Below are positions 9,001 through 16,414 of a stretch of DNA of 16,414 nt, in pieces. Each line of letters opens with the position of its first letter. Positions within the stretch are counted from its first letter, which is position 1. The notes under the pieces are model-generated. The model saw only the letters and a list, made by a program, of their open reading frames with translations, searched no databases and was not told the DNA's origin. The stretch covers positions 1-16,414 of the forward strand of contig NAVB01001170.1 in assembly GCA_002179805.1 (NCBI GenBank), read 5' to 3'. The position numbers and the translations under genes are program-made. Origin of the DNA: Acanthamoeba lenticulata (Eukaryota; Discosea; Longamoebia; Acanthamoebidae).

Positions 9001-11798
9001 TGCACGAGGCCGCCAGCGAGGGCAACGTCGAGGTCATCGAGCTCCTGCTGGCCCACGGCGCCAGCGTCGACGTCCGCGACAAGGACGGCTGCACGCCCAT
9101 GCACCTGGCCGCCCGCGCCGGCGCCGCCCCCGCCCTCCAGCTCCTCCTCGACGGCCCGGCGGCCGGCGCCAATGGCAACGGCACCGGCACCGGCACCGGC
9201 GGCCGCCGCTGGGCGCGGCCGGACGTCAACTCGCGGGACTACAGCGGCTGGACGCCCATCCACGAGGCGGCCAACGAGGGCAACACGCAGTGCATTCAGC
9301 TCCTCCTCGACTACGGGGCCGACGTCAACAGCCCCGACGTGGAGGGCAACACGCCGCTCCACAAGGCGGCCGACAACGGCGCCCTGCCGTCCTGCATCCT
9401 GCTGGTACGCGCCCTCCTTCTCGTCCTCGTCCTCGTGGTGGGCGGCAACATGCTGACGCTGGGGCCGGACGCGCAGGCGGACCACGGGGCGCGGATCGAC
9501 GTCAAGAACGAGGCGCACTTCACGCCGTACCAGCTGGCCACCATCAGCGAGAGCATCGACTGCGCCGAGTTCCTGCTCCAGCGCTACGACGAAATCCTGC
9601 GGGCCGAGCAGGAGAAGCTCGAGTTCTTTGATGCCGACGCCGACGGCGCCGATGTCGATGCGCTCGTCCACGACCACGCCTACGCCCACGACCATCACCA
9701 CCAGGTCGTGGCCCGCGCCCTCGGGATCCACGACGCCGGCTACGATCACGTCCACGAGCTCGAGCTCGAGCTCGGGCGACAAGGCCGCGGGCTCGAGCAG
9801 GCGGCCGAGGAGGAGGAGGACGGCGGCGGCGCAGGCGAGGAGAAGAAGCTGGAGGACGAGCGGCGCGTGACCGAGGAGCGCCGGAAGGCGCGGCAGCGGC
9901 GCAAGATGCGCAAGCGCCAGCTCCTCAAGGAGCAGCGCGAGCGCGAGCGCGTCATCGGCGAAGGCAGCGGCAGCGGCCGTCCTACGCCACCCGACGTCGT
10001 GACGAGAGCGGCGGCAACACCAACAACAACAGCACCAGCACCAACAGCAGCAGCAGCACCAACAGCAGCAGCAGTGCTGCCACCTCCGCCGACGCCGGCG
10101 GCAGCCGGTCGCGGGACGCTGGCGGCGCTGCTCGCGGCCGACGCCCAGCCTCGCGCGGCCGTCAACACCTCCAAGCGCCAGCGCAGGGAGCGCAAGCGAC
10201 AACAACTCCAGCAACAGCAGCAACAACAACAGCTTCAGCTGCAGCTGCAGCAGCAGCAGCAGCAGCAAGTCCAGCAGCAGCAGCAGCAGCAGCAGCAAGT
10301 CCAGCAGCAGCTCGAGCAGCAGCAGCAACTTCAGCAGCAGCAGCAGCAGCAAGTCCACCACCACCAGCAGCAGCAGGAGATGAAGGAGGGCCTGGAGCGG
10401 GCGTATTACGAGAAGCTGCGGCAGATGCAGGTCTACCTGCGGCCACTGGCCCAGATCCTGCGTCACGTGGACCGGACGCTGGCGCAGTGCACGGACAAGC
10501 CCAAGCAGGACCAGCTGCGGGCCTTTATCCGGCGGGTGGCCTACGCCTACAAGCTCCTGCACCAGCCCGGCCTGGGCCTCGAGGACCCGCGCCAGGCGCT
10601 CGACGTGCTCGTCGCGGCCGAGCGGCAGATCCAGCACTGGCTCCACCTGGCCCAGCGCCTCGCCCCGCGCTCGGCCGTGGCCGCAGCCTCTACGGCCGTC
10701 GCCACCGCCACCGCCGACGGCGCCATCACACTGCCGCCAGCGGCCGCCGTCGCCACCGCTGAGGACGAAAACGAGGACGACGATGAGGGCGTCGAGGCCA
10801 TGACGGCCGCCGGGCGGGCCGAGGCCCGAGCGCCGCCGGAGACGATGACGATGACGCCGGGCGTGGGTCTCGAGGACAGCCTCGAGGAGCTCGAGGACGA
10901 CGTCGGGGCAGCGATGCTGCCCGTCGTCGCCTCTGCCAACGACGCCGACGCCGACAACGACGACAATGACGAGGAGGAGTACATGGTGATGACCGGAGCG
11001 GGGGTCAAGGCGGAGACCGAGCGCGGCAGCGACGAGAGCTGCAGCAGCGGAGACGGCCTCGACGACGTCGACGACGGCGACGGTGAAAAGGAAGACGGCG
11101 ACACCGACGGCGACGGCGGGGAAAGCAGCGGTGAGAACGGGGAGGACGGGGGCGCGGCCAACGACGGGGGCGGGGCGATGGAGCGCATGATTTTGCGGTT
11201 CCAGCTGGAGGCGGCGCAGCAGTCGATCCTGTACATGGAGGGCGAGCTGGCCGAGCAGAAGCGCCTCAACGCCGAGCTGCAGCGCACGCTCCGCCACAAG
11301 GAGGAGCGCGAGCGGATCCTGGGCGAGTCCATCCAGGAGCACGAGGACGCCATGGGCCAGCTCCGGCGGCACATGCGCGAGATGGAGGGCCAGATGGGCG
11401 CGCTGGCCGGCAACGCGCAGGCCCTCAAGCAGCTCGTCCTGTGCCAGCGCTGCTGTCGGCGCCTGCGCCAGGTCGTGCTGCTCCCGTGCCTCCACCTCCT
11501 CTTCTGCGCCCCCTGCGCCAAGCAGATCCGCCGCGAGCACAAGCAACAACGGGCCAAGGATGCTCGTGGTAGTGACGGTGGTGAAGAGGACGGGGAGGAG
11601 AACGACGTCCAGCTGGAGGGCGGGGAGGAAGAGGAAGAAGAGGAAGAAGACGAGGACGAAAGCAGGAGAAAGCCCAACAGGAGGAAGCTCCTGCCGGAGA
11701 GGAGCAACAACAAGAAGAAGCGCGAGGGAGAGCGATTTCGATGTCCCAAGTGTCGCGTGGAGGTGCGCGGCCAGATGGAGTGCGAGATGGGCTCCTGA
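6077..11798 (+). CDS. Ankyrin-repeat protein with C-terminal RING finger (probable E3 ubiquitin ligase)
   Basis: Seven exons (6077-6281, 6385-6956, 7099-7211, 7284-8227, 8330-8686, 8854-9404, 9477-11798) join in frame to 1687 residues. The ATG at 6077 is the first after an in-frame TAA at 6038. Order: Ser-rich N-terminus with a 14-Ser run (187-200); Cys/His cluster CGHMCTLC..CQAC (225-251); helical segment; two ankyrin repeats (about 427-490); acidic run and His/Gln-rich insert (about 486-590); about nine more ankyrin repeats (about 601-945, with GDTPLHKAV, TPLHEAA, LLLDYGADVN); basic coiled region; Gln tract (1156-1214); helical domain; acidic linkers; coiled coil (about 1482-1565); RING (C1570-x2-C, C1585-x-H-x3-C-x2-C, C1670-x2-C) near the C-terminus. 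RING proteins recruit ubiquitin-loaded E2 enzymes and ankyrin arrays bind substrates, so a ligase role is inferred. Splices at 8228/8329 and 8687/8853 restore ankyrin consensus. It resembles MIB-type ligases only in general layout. Confidence 0.9.
6282..6384 (+). other. Intron with long polypyrimidine tract
   Basis: The intron starts GTCACG and ends after an almost unbroken T run with TTCTTCAG. Both sides are phase 1, giving a GAT codon across the junction. Confidence 0.75.
6738..6779 (+). repeat. Serine codon run
   Basis: Fourteen consecutive Ser codons (TCA/TCT/TCG/TCC mixed) form a TC-rich microsatellite in exon 2 of the ankyrin/RING gene. Codon mixing suggests selection on the amino acid or an old expansion. 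Confidence 0.9.
8709..8780 (+). repeat. 37-bp period direct repeat inside an intron
   Basis: Two exact 35-nt copies (8709-8743 and 8746-8780), beginning TTTCGCTATTCG and ending TTTTCTTTA, lie head to tail in the intron 8687-8853. They are AT-rich and non-coding, and lengthen this intron beyond most others in the gene. Confidence 0.9.
9405..9476 (+). other. In-frame, stop-free 72-nt intron in the ankyrin array
   Basis: GTACGC..GCGCAG flanks 72 nt (24 codons) with no stop, so the reading frame runs straight through. Splicing joins CTG to GCG and gives ILLADHGARIDVKN, which matches the end of an ankyrin repeat. Retention would insert a hydrophobic stretch (ALLLVLVLVV) into the repeat. An automated gene model could miss this intron. 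Confidence 0.75.
10200..10376 (+). repeat. Polyglutamine tract (CAG/CAA microsatellite)
   Basis: About 59 codons, mostly Gln, are interrupted by Leu, Val, Glu and His. Runs of pure CAG are broken by CAA, CTG and GTC, and an AAGTCCAGCAG-type block recurs, pointing to repeat-unit duplication as well as slippage. Confidence 0.95.
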
Positions 11799-11857
11799 GC
11801 CACCAAAGCTTCCGAGTTGTTTCAATTCAAATCTTTACAGCGCAACATTTAATTGCC

Positions 11858-11863
11858 AATAAA
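11858..11863 (+). promoter_or_regulatory. Polyadenylation signal of the ankyrin/RING gene
   Basis: AATAAA lies 60 nt after the TGA in AT-rich sequence. A second AATAAA at 11914-11919 may be an alternative site. Confidence 0.6.
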
Positions 11864-11919
11864 AACCAGATACGTAACGAAGGATTACGAGTGGAGACAT
11901 GAGACATCCAACCAATAAA

Positions 11920-12085
11920 TTAAGATCATAAAACAACTACAATTTCCTTAAATCTTTCATCTTCTTACCAGGGCAGGGGGACCAGTCCCACTCGAGCACA
12001 GCTTGGCCTTGCACTTGTTGCACGAAAATCCGCCGCTGCCGTACTGCTTTAATACGGACACGAAAAAACGCAGCACATGTCTGGC
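11920..12085. other. Convergent intergenic spacer
   Basis: Together with 11799-11919 this separates the two tail-to-tail genes by 287 nt. No TTTATT (AATAAA on the minus strand) is visible after the minus-strand stop, so that gene must use a variant polyadenylation signal. Confidence 0.5.
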
Positions 12086-14883
12086 TCACTGAAGGCGTCC
12101 TGCGGTCTTGCGTAGCTCCTGCAATCGTGTGCGTCTGCGCCGGTGCGTCACCAGCACCGTTGCTGCGACGACGACGACAACGATTCCGATGGCGACAGGC
12201 ACGGCCACAGAAACGCCCACGATCAGGCCCACGTTGGTGCCGTCACCTTCTTCCTCCCCCAGCAGCACTCCGAAATCTGCATGTGAATTCGCTCGTCAGC
12301 CTATGGCGTTGTGCAGAAGGGGGAGATGGATGGGCGTACCGGGATCGTAAATCAACGAGTGGTCGAACCGAGAAAAGTGCAGCACCAGCTCTGATGTTGT
12401 CGTGTTGAGCGTGAATTGCACTCCTCCGTCTTGTCCGTTGACGCTTGCGCCATCGAGCTCCACTGTCTCCACCACGCGCAGCTCTGTCCGAGTTGTCCTT
12501 TCTGCCTCTTCTGGCTTTGCTCCAGGCGGCGACAGAACAAACGTGACCACACCCGGCTGTGAAACTGACGTTGTGAAGCTAGCAAAGGCGGGAGAGATCT
12601 TGAGCCTCATCTCCAGCTGCGAGCCTTCGCTCTCATTGCTGGCTGAGACGCCAAAGCGCCAGGGCCAGTTGAACAGGCGGAGGGAGAACTTGGCGCGCGA
12701 GGGCAGCGCGTCAAAGGACACGTTGCCCACGGTCACGTATGTGTTGGCGTCGAACAGGTAAAACTGCACCTCCAGCCAACTTCCCTTCGCCAGGGCGGTC
12801 GCGCCAGTGTCGGGGTCGAAGACAGTGAGGTTGGAGGTGAAGAGGAACGAGGATGAGGCATTGAACTCGTTGTCGGTCACCACCGCCCACGACCCTGCCA
12901 CAAGACCCAACAACAACAAAGGTCAGCCCATGTGTGCTTGCATAAGTGCATGCAACGCACCGTTGAGGAGCGAGCCCTGGCGTACGAGGGAGCCGTTGAG
13001 CAGCTCGTGCACGGCCACCACGCTCACACGAGCGGCGTCATCATCTCTGATGCCTCCGCTGTTGTCTGTCCTCCCCGTCAACATGTGAGTACGCACACCA
13101 TGGAGAGAAGCGAAGGGCACCTTTGGGCACAAGAACGGCATCAGGCGCGGTGAGGTTGAACTTCATCACCGGCACCAAGGCCACCTTGCTCGTGTTGCTC
13201 ACCAGATACTCCATCGTCGTGTTGCACCAACCTGCAGCATTTGTTAAATGCTTTGGCGAGCCGTCAATTGAACGTGGGGGCAGCCCAGTACTGTTCATGA
13301 CCGAGGCCCCGTTGGTGGGATAGATGAAGAGCTGGCCCGAGCTGTGCCACAAACGAGCGCCCGGTGTCTCTTCGCGGCATTCGACCCCTGCGCCCCTCAT
13401 CATCATCATCATGAGCCACTCTGGAGCTGGAGGACAAGGGGCAGGGCAGAGGACGAACGTACCGAGGCTCTTGGCGCCGCTGATGTACACGGTGAGGTCG
13501 CCGAGCTGGTCCCAGTTGCCCCAGTCACGCACGCCACGCGCACCGCTGCCAGAGACGTTGAGCGTGGCCGGCCCGTTTTGGGTCCACTGCGAGTTGTCAA
13601 ACAGGCGCACGGCTGGAGAGGAGAAGGCCGGGGGAACGTGAGAGCCAAGAAAGTGTTGCTTTTGTTTTGGGGAATAAGGGGCGAGACCAGTCGTGTTGGC
13701 CGTCACAAAGACGGGTCCGTCTTGTCTCCATTCGGCACTCAGGCCCATATCGATACCTGCCCTCCCCCAACGGTGGTCGTAGTGGTGAATCATAAAGCTC
13801 ATGGCCGACAAGCAACAGTCCATGAATGGCGCGCACCGGTGGAAGAGGATCTGATTCGGGTTGTCACACTCGCCGATTGGTTCCACACGGTCCAATCCGA
13901 CGCAAAGATGCCTGTGTCGGAGGCGATAATGTCCACATCACCATTTTGGGACCAGTCCGTCCCGCTCAACGACAGCCCTGCCCACCAAGCGGAGAACACA
14001 ACAGTCAGCCGCCGCAAGTGGTGTCTCCCATAAACCTCCCGATCGTACCGTCGTTGGAAGACTGGATGGAGAGGGACCCGTTCTGCACCCAGACCCCGTC
14101 CACCACGCGGAGGGCCGTGCCGGCGCCCTTGTAGTCCAGGGAGCCCAGCTGGAGGTACGTGCCCGGGTTGAACAAAATGGCCGGGTCATAGTCAGCTGCA
14201 TGCACTCACGCGTTAGTCAGGCAAGCAAGGCACTGCGAAGAAGCACCAGCAGCCGCACAAGAGAATTGGGAGCACGCCAGGTTGCCCTGGTGCGTGAGTT
14301 TTCCGTATGCACGTATACCCGCTGAAATGCATGAAGTGGTGTCATCAGTCAGTTTTCTGTTGCTTGTATTGCACGCCGCAGCCAATAAAATCACGAATAA
14401 AGTTGCGAGATAGACAGAGGCACCGTCAACAAGGAACAGATTGCCTATAAATGTGGCGTCCTTGTCGAGAGTAAGCCAACGGCCTGTGCTTGTCACCTGC
14501 ACGCTACCTTCCAGCCTGCCGGCGTGATGTTCCCCGCCCCTGTTAATTGTGGTCCCAATCCAAGGAGAAGGACGAAGAGGGACGACAACGCACATGAGGG
14601 TGAAGGAAAACGGAGGCGAAATGGCGCTTTCTACGTAGTTGCCGGCACTCACACGGACAGTGCTCACGGAAGAGGTGACGTTGGCCAGCGCGGCGTTGAT
14701 TGAGGTGTAGTTGCACAAACTCGAGCAGACTAACCAACTGTTTAGTTCACTTCATACTTGGGAAGAGGAAGAGGGACGCGAACCAGTCAGCTCAGCGGCA
14801 GAGGAGAGGCGGGGCAAGAGCAAGAGGAGGCTAGCGCTGGCAGCCAGCAAAAACCAGCCCAACTTGCTTGGGTGGTGTTCCAT
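12086..14883 (-). CDS. Type I membrane protein with beta-helix-like W-x-Q-N-G repeat ectodomain
   Basis: Thirteen minus-strand exons join in frame to 659 residues: 14883-14784, 14729-14594, 14539-14424, 14321-14259, 14195-14049, 13977-13837, 13756-13688, 13612-13463, 13387-13292, 13231-13121, 13065-12961, 12894-12340, 12276-12086. Visible: signal peptide (FLLAASASLLLLLP, cleavage near SSAA); a CNYTSINAAL..VRVSAGNYVES segment typical of right-handed beta-helix proteins; about eight W-x-Q-x-G units (WVQNG, WSQNG, WNQSA, WRQDG, WTQNG, WDQLG, WHSSG) mostly 22-25 residues apart; a beta-rich membrane-proximal domain (about 412-596); one transmembrane helix (612-639); and a short basic tail starting THRRRR. 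Many N-x-S/T sequons support surface exposure. All junctions are phase 1 except the second (phase 2). Junctions 14783/14730 and 14258/14196 are least certain. A cell-surface adhesin or receptor is inferred; the ligand is unknown. Confidence 0.85.
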
Positions 14884-14973
14884 GTGTTGCGCCTGTGCGG
14901 ATAAGTTAAATTGAATTGCTTCGTCTCCTTGCCACAAAGAGCTGCAATTAAAGGCGTTGGTAAATTCTTTGTG

Positions 14974-14980
14974 TTATATA
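14974..14980 (-). promoter_or_regulatory. TATA-like element of the surface-protein gene
   Basis: On the minus strand this reads TATATAA and lies 91 nt before the ATG at 14883, a plausible core promoter position. The surrounding DNA is AT-rich, so chance occurrence is possible. Confidence 0.35.
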
Positions 14981-15010
14981 TCCATTTTTTGCTTTTCCAA
15001 CTCTTATTTT

Positions 15011-15690
15011 TTACTTTTTGCATAATTGTCCTAATTCTTCAATTTTCATATTCCCTAATTCTTGTTCAGTAAACTTGGGCATATTGGAAGTGGATGAAGT
15101 ACTTTCAGCTAATGACACAAGTTTTAAAATAGCATTAAGCCAATTGTTAAGATTTGTTGATATTGAATTTTACAATGATTATTGAAGCAAGGTTGCATAC
15201 TTGCAATAATTCCAGTTGAAGGTTGTTGGACTCTATGCCAATGTGGGTAGGTAAATTTATAAGATAGCAATTCCCACAGCCATGATGAAATATTAACAGC
15301 ACATGATAAAGTGGCTGTACCTCCCCATTCAGTAATTTTTTTGATAATATCAAAAGAACCAAAAGCAGAATCAGCAACAATATGAAGCTTTGCAATAGGC
15401 CCCCAATGTTCCATAGCTAATGACAATGTTTCCATAGGTGACATATCTTGAAGTTCCAAATGAGGAAGAATATCTAAAATATAAGGTAAATATTGTCCAT
15501 CTTGTATTGGTGATTCAATCATTGCAGTCATCTAATTAAATTTAATATAAAAACTATGTTCTTAATAAATAACAACTTAAAACAAACCTGATAAAATAAT
15601 TTAACCTGTAATATCATGTAAATGTTTGCAAATCAATTTCATTTGTTCAACAAATGGTGCAAAAACACTGATAAAATACATTTGACTTAT
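15011..15690 (-). pseudogene. piggyBac-like transposase remnant, frameshifted
   Basis: A minus-strand frame (15531-15124) includes HIVADSAFGSFDIIKKITEW followed by GGTATLSCAVN and LWELLSY. This resembles the DDE_Tnp_1_7 (piggyBac-derived) core, where an Asp sits before F-x-S. Around 15150-15165 the coding pattern moves to another frame (NNWLNAILKLV, then FTEQELGNMKIEELG) and ends at TAA 15013-15011, so about one base is missing or the reading is wrong. Upstream, after a TTAG 3' splice-like site, short open stretches (FAPFVEQMKLICKHLH, about 15670-15610) may be earlier exons. Codons are AT-rich, unlike the neighbouring genes, which suggests foreign or mobile origin. It could also be a domesticated gene with a sequencing error; the family call is moderate. 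Confidence 0.5.
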
Positions 15691-15960
15691 GGCAATGATA
15701 TCACCAATTTAAGAGATCATTATATTATATTAAAAAATGAATATGCTGATTATTGGCCAACTATTGGTATGGATAGATTTACTATGTTATCAAGGTATTT
15801 TAAAATTGTTTTAAATATTAATATATGATTAATTAACATTTAAACATAAAAGAAAAAGAGGTGAAGATATTGAAGGACTTAAAGCCAAATGTTGTTTATT
15901 ATTGGAAGAACAATGGAAAGAAGTTGAAAGTGTTCAACTTAAATCGCCTATTACTTGTAT
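15622..15960 (+). pseudogene. AT-rich transposase-like fragment, opposite orientation
   Basis: A 68-codon plus-strand frame (15622-15828) contains ADYWPTIGMDRFTMLSRYFK, which resembles the N-terminal YW..MSRDRF region of piggyBac-like transposases. An intron-like step (GTATTT at about 15796 to AAAAG near 15852) would connect to RGEDIEGLKAKCCLLLEEQW, which ends at a possible donor AAG/GTACAT near 15964. It reads away from the minus-strand transposase remnant, so the two cannot be one intact gene. The left part (15622-15690) is also open on the minus strand, and which strand is real there cannot be decided. Confidence 0.35.
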
Positions 15961-16414
15961 TAAGGTACATTTTTGTATATCACTAAAAAAAAGCTGCCAT
16001 GCAGAGAATTTGACTGCAGTTTTGTGTAGCCAATGCATAATCACCAACAGGTTGGGATGCTGGCTGTGATGATGATGATGACAACAACTGCAACAACAAC
16101 CACAATGATGGTGATGGTGCCTGGCCAACAAGAAATTGGTAGATCCAGCAGGGCGAACTGTGGTGCATCTGGCATAGGCATTACAGTGCTATTTTATCCT
16201 GATTGCATGTACAATAGCTCTTCACATTCAGACACTCAATTCAAATAACTGTGTTTTGTGTGCACCAATAATGAACAGCATGCAATATAAATAAAAAAAT
16301 AAAAAAAATATTTTTTTATTTTAATTGCAGGTCTGCCACTGACGCCCCAATGTTTCACTTGAACTTTCCCACTGTCTTGTGCAGCTCACACCACCTTATG
16401 TGTCTGCGCCAATG
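15961..16414. other. Unassigned tail with trinucleotide runs and possible exon
   Basis: The stretch 15990-16250 is of intermediate base composition with GAT/CAA/ATG-type trinucleotide runs (16065-16115) that give His-, Cys- or Ser-rich shadows on the minus strand. No domain is recognisable. After the AT-rich stem-loop, ATTGCAG at 16330 looks like a 3' splice site, and a plus-strand frame after it (SATDAPMFHLNFPTV) is open to the window edge, so it may be an exon of a gene continuing to the right. Confidence 0.3.
16289..16321. repeat. 13-bp A/T inverted repeat
   Basis: AAATAAAAAAATA (16289-16301) and TATTTTTTTATTT (16309-16321) are perfect reverse complements separated by seven A residues. 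It could be part of an intron polypyrimidine tract or a mobile-element end; no target duplication was identified. Confidence 0.6.

Noticed and set aside
8793..11825. A 1010-codon open frame on the minus strand opposite the ankyrin/RING exons.
   Set aside because: It exactly mirrors the coding strand, is Leu/Ala/Val-rich because it complements CAG/GAG/GCC-type codons, and has no domain. It is the expected shadow of GC-rich codon bias.
14640..14665. GTGAGT on the minus strand inside VRVSAGNYVES as a strong splice donor.
   Set aside because: Using it would remove the clear beta-helix motif that is coding in frame on both sides; the donor at 14593 keeps it.
14735..14757. GTATGA at 14757 (minus) as donor of the first intron of the surface-protein gene.
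   Set aside because: It is phase 0 and no phase 0 acceptor exists before the CNYTS exon; phase 1 donors slightly upstream fit the TTAG acceptor.
15934..16168. His/Cys- or Ser-rich minus-strand frames.
   Set aside because: They are translations of GAT/CAA trinucleotide runs without any domain or consistent frame.

Overview
The window looks like nuclear DNA of a free-living amoebozoan, most like Acanthamoeba. Exons are GC-rich, spliceosomal introns are short (about 54-177 nt), coding simple-sequence runs (Gln, Ser, Asp/Glu) are abundant, and the proteins are FYVE, ankyrin/RING and type I membrane types. There are no bacterial operons, ribosome binding sites or CRISPR arrays. The organism call is inference; the gene structures were built by hand from reading frames, GT..AG sites and phase agreement.

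Layout. (1) 2-3621, plus: four visible exons of a large protein with a split SH3 domain, long coiled coils and a C-terminal FYVE zinc finger; the 5' end may lie outside the window. (2) 3622-4574: no confident gene, with a promoter-like cluster near 3949-3976. (3) 4575-5720, plus: an intronless Ser/Pro/Thr-rich protein with a basic, nuclear-localisation-like segment, not recognised. (4) 6077-11798, plus: seven exons encoding a 1687-residue ankyrin-repeat protein with a C-terminal RING finger, probably a ubiquitin ligase, followed by AATAAA signals. (5) 12086-14883, minus, convergent with gene 4: about 13 exons encoding a 659-residue type I membrane protein with signal peptide, a beta-helix-like ectodomain built from a W-x-Q-N-G repeat, and one transmembrane helix. 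(6) 14938-16414: abruptly AT-rich DNA with a frameshifted piggyBac-like transposase remnant on the minus strand and another transposase-like fragment on the plus strand.

Functional picture. The genes do not form an obvious pathway. The FYVE protein should act at PI3P-bearing endosomes, the ankyrin/RING protein in ubiquitination, the Ser/Pro/Thr-rich protein perhaps in the nucleus, and the minus-strand protein at the cell surface. The points most worth a second look are the exon-by-exon W-x-Q-N-G repeat of the surface protein, with nearly all introns in phase 1; the RING finger split by 75 low-complexity residues; and a window-wide splice donor preference for GT[A/G]CG instead of GTAAG.
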